64,000 bases of DNA from Bacillota bacterium (GTDB lineage Bacteria > Bacillota > UBA4882 > UBA8346), in the NCBI GenBank assembly GCA_023394955.1, contig JAEWZY010000028.1:13927-77926 (forward strand), read 5' to 3'. Positions 24,890-33,310 of this stretch are shown in pieces; position 1 is the first letter of the stretch; each line of letters opens with the position of its first letter. Both the position numbers and the translations under genes were made by a program. The notes below the pieces were generated by a model. The model saw nothing but the letters and a program-made list of their open reading frames with translations, made no database searches and was not told the DNA's origin.

Positions 24890-26263
24890 GTGGCCGACTG
24901 GGAATTAGCCGGGAATTCCGGTTTATCTAAATTATATACTACACTACCGACTACTTTTTTTCAGCGGGAGCGCTGGTTTGCCGACCGGGAATCTGATAAC
25001 CGGATTGAACTGGTTGATACTTTAGAGTTCAAAAAAACCGATTGCGGTGATGGCTTCTTAACTCTGAATTTATTTAAGACTCTACCATCCGCTGGTTATT
25101 ATTATTTCATACCTTTTTTAATCACCAGAAGTGTCAATCACAAAAGGAAAATAGTTTTTAAAAAAAACGGGCTTTATTTCTATGATCCGGTCCCAACTTA
25201 CGAATATGTTTCATTATTGGAGCAATTAGTTGAAACTCAAACTTCCCTTTCGGCCTTACATGGCTGCTTTCAGTTCCAACCCTTCCGGAACTTGAACGAA
25301 CCCCGCCTCTATTCATCTGGCAGCACCAGCAATTCGCTACTTTTTGTCACCCGTAATTATCTTATTAAAAATTTTCGCCGGGTTTATCCGGGAGTCAATC
25401 CTGAATTAAAAGTTAGCAGCGCTTTGACTAAACTCGGCTCCAGTCAAATACCCGAGGTCTACGGAACTTTTAATTACCAAGCCCAAAATGAATACACTTT
25501 GGGAATCTTCATGGAAATGGTGGATAATTCAGGAACCGGTTGGGAACGATGGGGACGGATATTAAAAAGGCTATCTTCGGAGACGGAAGAGTTGCTATAT
25601 AAAGAGTCCGGACTATTAGGGAAAGCTCTGGGTTATTTACATCGTGATCTGGCTTTCGTCGCCCGGGAGGGCAGTAGCTATTCTAAACTATACCCGAGTG
25701 ATATAGAGCGAAGAATTGATCAGTTAACCATAGATATTAAAAAAGGATTAGCGGGCTTTTTAGAATCTGATTTAATCCTTTTGAAACTTAAAGGTCTTAA
25801 AACACAGTTAACCAACGCCAATGAAAACCTGGGCTCTAAATTTAGAATCCATGGCGACCTGCATTTAGAACAAGTTATTAAAACCGAGGAAGGTTGGGTT
25901 GTATTGGATTTTGAAGGTGAACCCCTAAAATCCATTCCGGAACGGGAAAACTTTGATTCGCCTCTTAAAGATGTGGCATCAATGTTAAGGTCAATCAGTT
26001 ACCTTGTCCATGAGGGGGGAACAGAACGAAACCAACTGGAGATCGAAGAAAAAATCAGTTCCGGATTAATCGACGGTTATCTTAAAAGCTGCCGGGAGGG
26101 GAATGCTGATTTCTTACCGGATGAGCTTCTCTTCAGCCGGCTGCTGAGTTTATTCCAGATTGAACGCGCGGTTTATGAGTGCTTTTATGAATCTAAATAT
26201 CGGCCTGACTGGCTTTGGATACCGCGGACCGGATTGCAAAGGTTAGTTCATAATAATTACTGA
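24890..26263 (+). CDS. mak: Maltokinase-like phosphotransferase
   Basis: Probable ATP-dependent maltose 1-kinase of the aminoglycoside-phosphotransferase-like fold. 457 residues. The N-terminal cap (ERWFADRESDNRIELVDTLE, about 26-45) matches maltokinase caps. The catalytic block is HGDLHLEQV near residue 323, followed by VLDFEGEPL near 340, the exact D-F-E-G-E-P signature of maltokinases and the kinase half of TreS-Mak fusions. A GlgM-type glycosyltransferase follows after 14 bases, which strongly suggests a role in maltose-1-phosphate/alpha-glucan metabolism. GTG start with GAGG upstream. No TreS or GlgE gene is in the window. Confidence 0.75.
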   Translation: MADWELAGNSGLSKLYTTLPTTFFQRERWFADRESDNRIELVDTLEFKKTDCGDGFLTLNLFKTLPSAGYYYFIPFLITRSVNHKRKIVFKKNGLYFYDPVPTYEYVSLLEQLVETQTSLSALHGCFQFQPFRNLNEPRLYSSGSTSNSLLFVTRNYLIKNFRRVYPGVNPELKVSSALTKLGSSQIPEVYGTFNYQAQNEYTLGIFMEMVDNSGTGWERWGRILKRLSSETEELLYKESGLLGKALGYLHRDLAFVAREGSSYSKLYPSDIERRIDQLTIDIKKGLAGFLESDLILLKLKGLKTQLTNANENLGSKFRIHGDLHLEQVIKTEEGWVVLDFEGEPLKSIPERENFDSPLKDVASMLRSISYLVHEGGTERNQLEIEEKISSGLIDGYLKSCREGNADFLPDELLFSRLLSLFQIERAVYECFYESKYRPDWLWIPRTGLQRLVHNNY

Positions 26264-26277
26264 AAGGAAGGCTTGGT

Positions 26278-27438
26278 TTGAAAGTAGTTTTATTTACCAA
26301 TGAGTATCCTCCCAATATTTACGGGGGAGCTGGAGTTCATGTTGATTATCTTTCAAAATTTTTAGCAGCTTTGGTTGAGGTGGAGGTCCGGACTTTTGGA
26401 GAGCAGAACAGTGGGGAAGGGACCAATCCGCGAGCGATAGGTTTCCCCGGATGGGACATGCTTAATCACAGCAAAATGACGTTTGCCAAAGTATTACAAA
26501 CACTCTCCATTAATTTGGCGTTTAATAACAAACCGTTAACGGCTGATGTGGTCCATTGCCATACCTGGTATACATTTTTTGCCGGTTTTTTGGCGAAAAT
26601 TTTATATGGAGTACCGTTGGTAGTAACTATGCATAGCTTAGAACCTCTCCGCCCGTGGAAGGAAGAGCAGTTAGGTTCAGGCTATCAATTGAGTTCGTGG
26701 ATTGAAAAGAATGGGGTCGAGTATGCCGATAGGATCATCGCGGTTTCAACGGAGATGAAAGAGGATATCGTTAAAACCTATCAAATAGCATCGGAAAAGG
26801 TGGAAGTGGTCCATAATGGAATTGACCTTGACGAATACCACCCGGTACGGGACCGGGACTATCTTGACGAACAAGAAATCAATTATCCCTACCTATTATT
26901 CGTAGGCAGGATTAGCCGTCAAAAAGGGATTTTACAGCTAATAGAAGCAATGGATCAGTTAGACCGGATTAATTTAGTGTTATGCGCCAGTTCTCCCGAT
27001 ACTCCCGAATTGGAAAAGGAAGTGCGGGAAAAAGTCAACCAAAACCCCAGAATTAAATGGATCAATGAAATGGCGCCAAAAGATAAAGTAATCCAGTTAT
27101 ATTCTCATGCCACCGCTTTTATTTGCCCGTCCGTTTACGAACCCTTTGGAATTATCAACTTAGAAGCTATGGCCTGTAAGGCTCCGGTAATCGCTTCGCG
27201 GGTAGGCGGAATTAAGGAAGTGGTAGTTGATGGTGAAACCGGATTCCTGACGCCGCCTGGTGATCCTAGGGAGTTAGCAGCTCGTATAAGGTTCGCCTTG
27301 GACAACCCGGAACTGCTGGTTAAATTCAAAGAAAATGGACGTCAACGGGTTGAGCGCTATTTTAGTTGGGAATCAATCGCTAAGCGCACCGTGGATTTAT
27401 ATCAGCAAGTAAGTAAGGGACTGGTTTTTGCTAAGTAG
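26278..27438 (+). CDS. glgM: GT4 glycosyltransferase, GlgM/corynebacterial-type glycogen synthase
   Basis: GT-B fold family 4 transferase that uses a nucleotide-glucose donor. 386 residues. Seen are the N-terminal YPPNIYGGAGVHVDYLSKFL, HCHTWYTFFAG, MHSLEPLRPWKEEQLG.GY..SSW, the HNGID loop, and the donor site VYEPFGIINLEAMA. The HSLEPLRPWK block is characteristic of the actinobacterial GlgA/GlgM group. In mycobacteria that enzyme makes maltose-1-phosphate from ADP-glucose and glucose-1-phosphate as well as extending glucan. Pairing with a maltokinase supports the GlgM reading. TTG start with AAGGAAGG upstream. Confidence 0.8.
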   Translation: MKVVLFTNEYPPNIYGGAGVHVDYLSKFLAALVEVEVRTFGEQNSGEGTNPRAIGFPGWDMLNHSKMTFAKVLQTLSINLAFNNKPLTADVVHCHTWYTFFAGFLAKILYGVPLVVTMHSLEPLRPWKEEQLGSGYQLSSWIEKNGVEYADRIIAVSTEMKEDIVKTYQIASEKVEVVHNGIDLDEYHPVRDRDYLDEQEINYPYLLFVGRISRQKGILQLIEAMDQLDRINLVLCASSPDTPELEKEVREKVNQNPRIKWINEMAPKDKVIQLYSHATAFICPSVYEPFGIINLEAMACKAPVIASRVGGIKEVVVDGETGFLTPPGDPRELAARIRFALDNPELLVKFKENGRQRVERYFSWESIAKRTVDLYQQVSKGLVFAK

Positions 27439-27515
27439 TCGTCTATTCGCTGGTTAACAAGATATTTTGATCCTTTCTCAATTGAAATTCATATGATGGG
27501 AAGGGGTGTTTGAGG

Positions 27516-27758
27516 ATGCCGGAAGGGAAAGAGGAAATTTGGCTTGAGGATCAAAAAAGAATAGAATGTTTATCCACTTTGATCTCCGAATTATGCTTGA
27601 GCCAACGGAATCTAACATTAAGCGCGCTCGACTTCCAGAGTATGGGGTTATCGAAAAAACACCAGATCGAAGCGGCCATCGAACGCGCTGCTGATTTAGG
27701 AAAAGCTTTGGATGATTTAATCGAGTTATTGAGAAAATTTACTTCTAGGAAGCTTTAA
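27516..27758 (+). CDS. Small helical protein of unknown function
   Basis: 80 residues from ATG 27516 (GGAAGGGG nine bases upstream favours it over TTG 27510). Acidic and almost wholly helical by composition, with a final basic KFTSRKL. No motif I recognise. It lies between the glycosyltransferase and a CheY-like gene, without clear linkage to either. Confidence 0.55.
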   Translation: MPEGKEEIWLEDQKRIECLSTLISELCLSQRNLTLSALDFQSMGLSKKHQIEAAIERAADLGKALDDLIELLRKFTSRKL

Positions 27759-27857
27759 GATAAAAGCAAATTAGAACTAAATCATCTCAGGTAGAAGTTT
27801 AGTATTAAGTTGGAAGCTGTCCCTTCCGATATTTTATTATAGAACGGAGGGGCGGTA

Positions 27858-28247
27858 ATGGCCAAAAAAATATTGCTGGTGGATGATGCTAACATTATCA
27901 AATTGATGTTACGTAAGATCCTAATCGAGGGAGGATATGAAATCGCCGGCGAAGCTTCAACGGGAGAAGAGGCGGTAAAAAAATACACTGAACTCCATCC
28001 TGATCTGGTGACAATGGATATTACCATGAATGGGATGGGCGGGCTCAACGCCTTAAAAGAGATCCGAGCCATTGACCCTAATGCTAAAGTAATCATGTGC
28101 TCGGCAATGGGTCAAAAATATTTGATAGTGGAAGCCGTTAAAGCCGGGGCGGTAAACTTTATTATGAAGCCTTTTGAACCCGACAAAGTTTTGGAAGCCG
28201 TAGAAAAGGCTTTTAGCGGAGAATCCGGCGAACAGTCTTTAGGATAA
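27858..28247 (+). CDS. cheY: CheY-like single-domain response regulator
   Basis: 129-residue receiver domain only: acidic pair D9-D10, phosphoacceptor D54 in VTMDITMNGM, conserved S/A in MCSAMGQ and K in FIMKPF. The MNGMGGLNALKEI stretch is typical of clostridial CheY, the messenger between receptor arrays and the flagellar switch. Two chemoreceptors are in the window but no other che gene, so chemotaxis is likely but not proven. ATG has GGAGGGG upstream. Confidence 0.88.
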   Translation: MAKKILLVDDANIIKLMLRKILIEGGYEIAGEASTGEEAVKKYTELHPDLVTMDITMNGMGGLNALKEIRAIDPNAKVIMCSAMGQKYLIVEAVKAGAVNFIMKPFEPDKVLEAVEKAFSGESGEQSLG

Positions 28248-28288
28248 AGAAGGGGTTGTTGTAAAATTTACAGCAACCCTGCTTCTTT
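28246..28288 (+). terminator. Hairpin after cheY
   Basis: AAAGAAG-GGGTTG pairs with CAACCC-TG-CTTCTTT around a loop of about 15 bases, directly at the cheY stop. The 3' arm ends in TTCTTT; no further T tract. Confidence 0.6.
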
Positions 28289-28343
28289 GATTAACACTAT
28301 TTATACACCGTTTTTTACGGCAATTAAATTTTGAAGTCGCGGG

Positions 28344-28787
28344 TTAATTCAATAACATTTTTGATCCGACTACGATTAATGCGATACCTAAAAACTTGTA
28401 AAGGCCAAACGGTATTGGTTCCATCCCGAAAAGACCAAAATGATCGATGAGATAGGCCGTTAATAATTGGGCTCCAATGATGGCAGTGGTGGCGACGCCT
28501 ACTCCCAGGCGAGGAATACTGAAAGCGACTCCAAAGATTATGGCAACTCCGATGGGCCCGCCTAACCAGGCAAACCAAGGAACTGACGCCAACCTAGCGA
28601 AACTCCCGTTGCCCAAGAATAATAACAGGATACCGGCGGTAACCGTACCTAACAGGTGGACGCTGAAAGTACCTTCCAAAAGGCCGATGACCTTTCCAAG
28701 GGCGCTATTGAAAGTTCCTTGAATGGCCATTAATGATCCGGCGGCCCCAGCCATTAATAAATAAAAAATCTTTCCTTTAAAATCCAC
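28344..28787 (-). CDS. DMT-superfamily membrane protein (DUF606/YdcZ)
   Basis: 147 residues in five probable membrane helices, the standard size of the DUF606 family, small relatives of drug/metabolite transporters that work as dimers. Features include GSLMAIQGTFNSALGK at the first helix, a glycine-rich WFAWLGGPIGV and a final KFLGIALIVVGSKMLL. GTG start with GGAGGAATGAG upstream. Substrate unknown. It is convergent with cheY. Confidence 0.85.
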   Translation of the reverse strand: MDFKGKIFYLLMAGAAGSLMAIQGTFNSALGKVIGLLEGTFSVHLLGTVTAGILLLFLGNGSFARLASVPWFAWLGGPIGVAIIFGVAFSIPRLGVGVATTAIIGAQLLTAYLIDHFGLFGMEPIPFGLYKFLGIALIVVGSKMLLN

Positions 28788-28918
28788 GTAATACTCATTC
28801 CTCCTTCAGTTTAGTCTGCGCATCTTAAAAGCACTCATATCCCAGTTAAAAAAAGGCATATGATTTAGGAGAATATTGATGTTTTATATTCGGAATTATT
28901 CTAGGAAACGGAGTCGTA

Positions 28919-29659
28919 ATGGAGCTATTAAAAGCGACAATATTAGGTTTATTAGCTGGTGTCTCGGGAACTTTTGCGGGAGGGTTGATCGTCTTATACC
29001 GTTTTTCGGGTAATCTGCCCAAGCAAAGTTGGCTGTTGGGTTTTTCGGGCGGGATCATGACAGCGGTAGTGTTTTTTGATCTTTGGCCGGAGGCTTGGTA
29101 TTTCGGCGGTTTTTATCCAACCGTAGTCGGGGCGGTGATTGGAATGATCTTGGTACAATATTTTGATAAAATTTTAAACTTATTCCCCCACTATCGGCAG
29201 GGCAAGTTTTCGAATTTAGCCAAAGTCGGTATTTTATTGGGGCTAGGCATTGGAACCCATAATTTTCCTGAAGGAGTGGCCTTGGGAACGACATATATTG
29301 CCAATCCGGAACTTAAAAAATGGCTGGGTCTTGCATTGATTATGGCGTTGCACAATATACCGGAAGGAATGGTAATAACTTCCGCTTTTAAGCTGGCTAA
29401 CATTAGTTTAGTGAAGATTTTAGCAGCTTTAGCGCTGGTAGAATTACCGATGGCTATTGGTGGCACAGTTGGAGCACTCTTAGGGCAACTTTCACCGGGA
29501 ACAGTTTCACTATCATTGGGATTTGCCGGAGGCGCAATGGCCCTTTTGGTAGTTAAAGAACTCTTGCCTATGGCGCAAAGACTGGCCGGGGTATTTTGGG
29601 TTGGGACCGGTTTGATGGCAGGGCTCTTGGCGGGCGTGTTGTTGGTGAGGATATTGTGA
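28919..29659 (+). CDS. ZIP-family divalent metal transporter
   Basis: 246 residues, eight probable membrane helices, as in GufA/ZupT-type ZIP proteins that import zinc or other divalent metals. Both metal-binding helix motifs are intact: THNFPEGVALG (helix 4) and ALHNIPEGMVI (helix 5). A short His-poor cytoplasmic loop separates helices 3 and 4. ATG with ACGGAG upstream. Metal specificity cannot be read. Confidence 0.9.
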   Translation: MELLKATILGLLAGVSGTFAGGLIVLYRFSGNLPKQSWLLGFSGGIMTAVVFFDLWPEAWYFGGFYPTVVGAVIGMILVQYFDKILNLFPHYRQGKFSNLAKVGILLGLGIGTHNFPEGVALGTTYIANPELKKWLGLALIMALHNIPEGMVITSAFKLANISLVKILAALALVELPMAIGGTVGALLGQLSPGTVSLSLGFAGGAMALLVVKELLPMAQRLAGVFWVGTGLMAGLLAGVLLVRIL

Positions 29660-29730
29660 ATAGTAATAGGAGTCGGTAGCCAGTAGTCAGGGAAAAATAC
29701 CGCGTCATAAATAAAGATATTATTATGAAA

Positions 29731-29766
29731 CAAACTCACCTATGTTAAGGAGAGTTTGCTATTTTT
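29731..29766 (+). terminator. Terminator after the ZIP gene
   Basis: CAAACTC and GAGTTTG pair around a 14-base loop, followed by CTATTTTTA, about 70 bases after the stop. Confidence 0.6.
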
Positions 29767-29791
29767 AGAGGCTAGTATAAAGAATGATTGT

Positions 29792-31369
29792 TTATTCCGT
29801 TTCCGGGGTTGAATTTTTATTAATGATACCATACTCGATGCTGTCAACCAAAGCTTCCCAGGAAGCCTCAATGATGTCTTCGGAGACTCCAACCGTTCCC
29901 CATGAATTCCGCCCATCGGAGCTTTGGATTAAAACCCGAACTTTAGCTGCAGTCCCTCTTTTTTCTTCGAGTACCCGCACTTTATAGTCGATCAGGTTGA
30001 TATCGGAGATCTCGGGATAGAAACGGAGTAAAGCTTTCCTGATGGCGGAGTCGAGAGCATTGACCGGGCCTTCCCCCTCGGCAGCGGTGATTTCAGTTTC
30101 ATTTCCAACACTAACTTTGATGGTAGCTTCGGAGAAGACTGGTTGATCGCCCCGCTTCTCGACGATGATTCGAAAACCTTCCAATTTAAAGGCTTTTTCA
30201 TATAAATTGAAAGTTTTCTTGATCACCAAATCAAAGGAGGCTTCAGCAGCTTCGAATTGATACCCCAGGTTTTCCAGATCTTTTAAATGGTTGGTCAAGT
30301 TTAGCACCTGAGGGTCATCTTTTTTGGTTGCGGGAAGAATTTCTTTGACTTTATTCAGTACGGTGCTGCGGCCTGCCTGGTCCGAAAGGAGAAACCGCCG
30401 TTCGTTTCCGACCTGGTCAGGACGGATATGTTCCAGCGTAAGCGGGTTTTTGATGATTGCGTCATGATGAGTGCCTGCCTTGTGAGCGAAGGCCGAAGCA
30501 CCGACATAGGGTTGGCGTTCATCATGGTGTAAATTGGTCAATTCGGAAATGAAACGGGAAGCTTCGGTCAAATACTGGAGGTTTGACCTTACTTGAGCTT
30601 CGTAGCCCAATTTTATAATTAAAGTGGGAATAATACTAGAAAGGTTGGCGTTACCGCACCTTTCACCATAACCGTTAAAAGTGCCTTGAATTTGAACTGC
30701 CCCCGATTGAACCGACATTATTGAGGCAGCTACCGCCGTACCCGAATCATTATGAAAATGGACGCCGATGGGTAAAGCCACCTCCTTTTTAATTCGGTCC
30801 AAAATTTCAATTGCTTCTAGAGGCAGGGTGCCGCCATTGGTGTCACAAAGCACTACACTATCCGCGCCTCCGCGAGCGGCAGCTTTTAATGTCTCAATGG
30901 CGTAATCAGGGTTGGCCCGATAGCCGTCATAAAAATGTTCGGCGTCATAAATTACTTTTCTGCCGTTTTGACACAGATAAGCGATGGAGTCTTCAATTAA
31001 TTGCAGATTTTCAGCCAGGCTTACTTTTAGCACTTCAAGGGCATGGAAATCCCAACTCTTACCGAAGATCGTGATCACCGGAGTTTGGGTTGCCAACAAG
31101 TCATTGAGAGTTTTATCTTCGGAAGGAAGGTTATTAGCCCGTCGGGTACTGCCGAAAGCCGAAAGTTTAGCGTGCTTCATTTTTAGTTTGGCTGCGGCTT
31201 GGTAAAACTCATGATCTTTGGGGTTGGAACCGGGCCATCCTCCCTCGATATAGTCTAAACCAAGGGAATCAAGCTTCTTGACAATACGGAGTTTATCTTC
31301 TACAGAAAAATAAACGCCTTCTCCCTGAGCTCCATCACGTAAGGTAGTGTCATAAATGATAACTTTCAT
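29792..31369 (-). CDS. cimA: (R)-citramalate synthase
   Basis: Condenses pyruvate and acetyl-CoA to citramalate, the threonine-independent entry to isoleucine. 525 residues from ATG 31369, chosen because AAGGAG lies nine bases upstream and the product starts MKVIIYDTTLRDG. The HMGL-like TIM barrel carries DTTLRDGAQ, GVHFHNDSGTAVA and NGYGERCGNA. The C-terminal third (about 410-520) is the LeuA-type allosteric domain, consistent with isoleucine feedback. Long CimA forms of this type are distinct from LeuA. Single gene. Confidence 0.93.
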   Translation of the reverse strand: MKVIIYDTTLRDGAQGEGVYFSVEDKLRIVKKLDSLGLDYIEGGWPGSNPKDHEFYQAAAKLKMKHAKLSAFGSTRRANNLPSEDKTLNDLLATQTPVITIFGKSWDFHALEVLKVSLAENLQLIEDSIAYLCQNGRKVIYDAEHFYDGYRANPDYAIETLKAAARGGADSVVLCDTNGGTLPLEAIEILDRIKKEVALPIGVHFHNDSGTAVAASIMSVQSGAVQIQGTFNGYGERCGNANLSSIIPTLIIKLGYEAQVRSNLQYLTEASRFISELTNLHHDERQPYVGASAFAHKAGTHHDAIIKNPLTLEHIRPDQVGNERRFLLSDQAGRSTVLNKVKEILPATKKDDPQVLNLTNHLKDLENLGYQFEAAEASFDLVIKKTFNLYEKAFKLEGFRIIVEKRGDQPVFSEATIKVSVGNETEITAAEGEGPVNALDSAIRKALLRFYPEISDINLIDYKVRVLEEKRGTAAKVRVLIQSSDGRNSWGTVGVSEDIIEASWEALVDSIEYGIINKNSTPETE

Positions 31370-31794
31370 TAGAAACATCTCCTTGTTAATTGTAAGACAA
31401 TTTAAACTATAGACTACTCCCTTTCGGACCAAAATGAACAGCTTAAGCTATCTTTCACAGATTAGGAACAGTTCTGAGGGGATTAAATTCAAAATAGAGG
31501 ATGGGTTTAAAATATATTTTATCTCCCGTGTAAGCTAAAGTCAATTAAAATTTGAAATTTGCTTAGTAAGGGCAACCTTTGTATTGAACTATTATTGGGC
31601 TTTAGTCATAATCTATAAAAAAGCAAAAGGCGCGAGGCGAAAGAAGAGGCATGGGCAATAGAAATTAAGTATTAGAATCGTTTTTTGTCGATCTATGTAA
31701 CCTCATTTATATAATTGCTTCAGTCAAGCAGAGTTAATGGGGGATACTATTTATAACAACAATGATAGCTACTCATTTATCGGGGGTTAAAGCG
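31370..31794. other. Intergenic region between divergent cimA and a spore-type gene
   Basis: About 425 bases. It holds the cimA promoter and a leader of about 140 bases on the minus strand. No T-box or other known aptamer is recognisable in the leader. The remainder is AT-rich without visible features apart from the ribosome binding site GGGGG before ATG 31795. Confidence 0.5.
31516..31544 (-). promoter_or_regulatory. Promoter of cimA
   Basis: On the minus strand TTGACT (31544-31539), a 17-base spacer and TAAAAT (31521-31516), about 145 bases before the cimA start. Confidence 0.65.
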
Positions 31795-33081
31795 ATGGCA
31801 TGGAGAATTACGGAATTGTCTCAAGTTCCGCTTGGAAGAAGAATTTTACGCATCGGTAGTAAAGGCGATGATGTCCGTGAGTTACAGCAACTTCTTATGG
31901 AGGGGGGCTTCTATTTTGGGCCGGTCGACGGTATATATGGGATTTTAACTGAAGAAGGGGTATCACTTTTTCAAAAAACTTTTAATTTAAGGAATGACGG
32001 TATTGCTGGCCTAGAGCTATTTACAGCGTTAAAAAACGCTTCTCTAAAATTAAACCGAATTATTTATACTGTTAAACCAAGGGAAAATCTAAAAACCATC
32101 TCCCGAAATTTTGGGGTTGCCAAATCCGCCTGGCAGGGTATACCGGGACAAGGTAATCCTCAACGTAAGATTTATCCCGGAATGAAAATACTCTTAAACC
32201 AGAAGGCGGTTTTTTGGTCTGGTAAAGGACCTTCAGGCTTTCCTGGCGCCGCTCATTTGGAAGTTGGGTGGGAACTGGTTGCTGATGGCGGATTAGTCAG
32301 GGTTAATAATGCGGAAGGCGGAGAAACCTATCAAACTGTAGTTGCTCAGCCTGAAACCTGGGGAAAAATATTAAGTTCTCATAATTATTGGGAAAAAATC
32401 GGCGCAAGCTTTAAAAGGATAAGCGAAAAACACTGGGGGATCGACTTCAGAGACGCTCCTTTGGAAACCGTTTTTCGTTGGAGAGATTTAGTGCAATATA
32501 TTTGCAAAATAATTTCAAAAAAGCAAATACCTTTGATACTTGTTCCAATGAGTGATGTGAGAAAGACCGTTAAAAACCGATTATATTGGCTTAATCTACC
32601 ACTGATTAGTAATTTTGCCAAGCTAGTTTTGTTAGAACCTTTAATTTGTCTGGATTCACCGTTAGCGTATTTGCAATCAACCTCAAATTTGGAGAAGAAT
32701 CTTAACAAGTTAATTCGATTAAACCTAGGTCCAAAGGTTTTATTGATGGGGCGCGTTGGAGGTTGGGACTGGAATATTGATCAGGATTGCCAATGTCGGC
32801 CGGTTTCCTTTCGGGAAGGAAGGATACTGGCCGCTATGAATCACCGCTCGGTGAAGTATAACCCGGATACAACTTATACGGTGATTGATTATATCAGGTG
32901 CCGGGAAAGGCACTGTTTGATCTTTCGCGACCAACAAGGATGGCTTGACTGGATTAGGATTGGGTTGAAATCAAATTTGTTAGGTTTTGCGATTCATGAT
33001 CCCAAGGACTTGGGTAATTTTGGGGGCGAATTAATCAGTGGTTCCTTTTGTATACTCTCCGAAGATAAGTTGATGAAATGA
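31795..33081 (+). CDS. PG-binding/LysM protein with degenerate GH18-like domain
   Basis: 428 residues from ATG 31795 (GGGGG nine bases upstream; ATG 31762 is in frame but poorly placed). Domains in order: peptidoglycan_binding_1 (about 15-75, with GDDVRELQQLL and the GPVDGIYGILTEEGVSLFQ helix), LysM (about 92-137) and a C-terminal region of about 270 residues shaped like the SleL/YaaH glycoside hydrolase 18 barrel. The catalytic D-x-x-D-x-D-x-E motif is not evident; the nearest stretch reads WGIDFRDAPLE. It may be a non-catalytic cortex-binding protein. No signal peptide, as for many proteins made in the mother cell. Neighbours are SPOCS-domain genes. Confidence 0.65.
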   Translation: MAWRITELSQVPLGRRILRIGSKGDDVRELQQLLMEGGFYFGPVDGIYGILTEEGVSLFQKTFNLRNDGIAGLELFTALKNASLKLNRIIYTVKPRENLKTISRNFGVAKSAWQGIPGQGNPQRKIYPGMKILLNQKAVFWSGKGPSGFPGAAHLEVGWELVADGGLVRVNNAEGGETYQTVVAQPETWGKILSSHNYWEKIGASFKRISEKHWGIDFRDAPLETVFRWRDLVQYICKIISKKQIPLILVPMSDVRKTVKNRLYWLNLPLISNFAKLVLLEPLICLDSPLAYLQSTSNLEKNLNKLIRLNLGPKVLLMGRVGGWDWNIDQDCQCRPVSFREGRILAAMNHRSVKYNPDTTYTVIDYIRCRERHCLIFRDQQGWLDWIRIGLKSNLLGFAIHDPKDLGNFGGELISGSFCILSEDKLMK

Positions 33082-33189
33082 ATTTAGAAAGTTTTCGGAT
33101 CCCGGGATGCTCATCCTTTTTGAGCGAAAATGATGTACAAACCGGGATATTTTTTTGGTTTGGCTTGCATATATATAAATTGGATAAGG

Positions 33190-33250
33190 ATGTCGCATGT
33201 CGGGGAACCCCTTCCGCATGGAGAGCCGGAGGTGAGAAATACGGTATCTC
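33190..33250 (+). other. Possible relic of a group II intron 3' end (domain V region)
   Basis: The stretch containing GGGGAACCCCTTCCGCATGG followed by AGAGCCGG looks like the sequence before and into domain V of bacterial group II introns, where GAGAGCCGG opens the catalytic hairpin. Here the hairpin continues with GTGAGAAA and closes with CGGTATCTC, so GAGA-CCG can pair with CGG-TCTC, but it is shorter and more degenerate than an active domain V. No intron-encoded protein is nearby. Confidence 0.35.
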
Positions 33251-33310
33251 AGAAAGATTCGACATAGAACCTATGTTTATTAGATTGACTAAATATATGG
33301 AGGGATGAAT

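Noticed and set aside
31370..31520. T-box or amino-acid riboswitch in the cimA leader
   Set aside because: No T-box sequence, specifier loop or terminator/antiterminator pair is recognisable.
31762..31794. Upstream ATG 31762 as start of the PG-binding/LysM protein
   Set aside because: The nearest Shine-Dalgarno-like stretch is too far from it, whereas ATG 31795 has GGGGG nine bases upstream.
33078..33308. 76-codon frame with ATGA-type overlaps at both ends between two spore genes
   Set aside because: The overlaps look gene-like, but the ribosome site is lacking, the composition is not protein-like, and the middle resembles structured RNA/intron sequence. Kept only as a possible intron relic.
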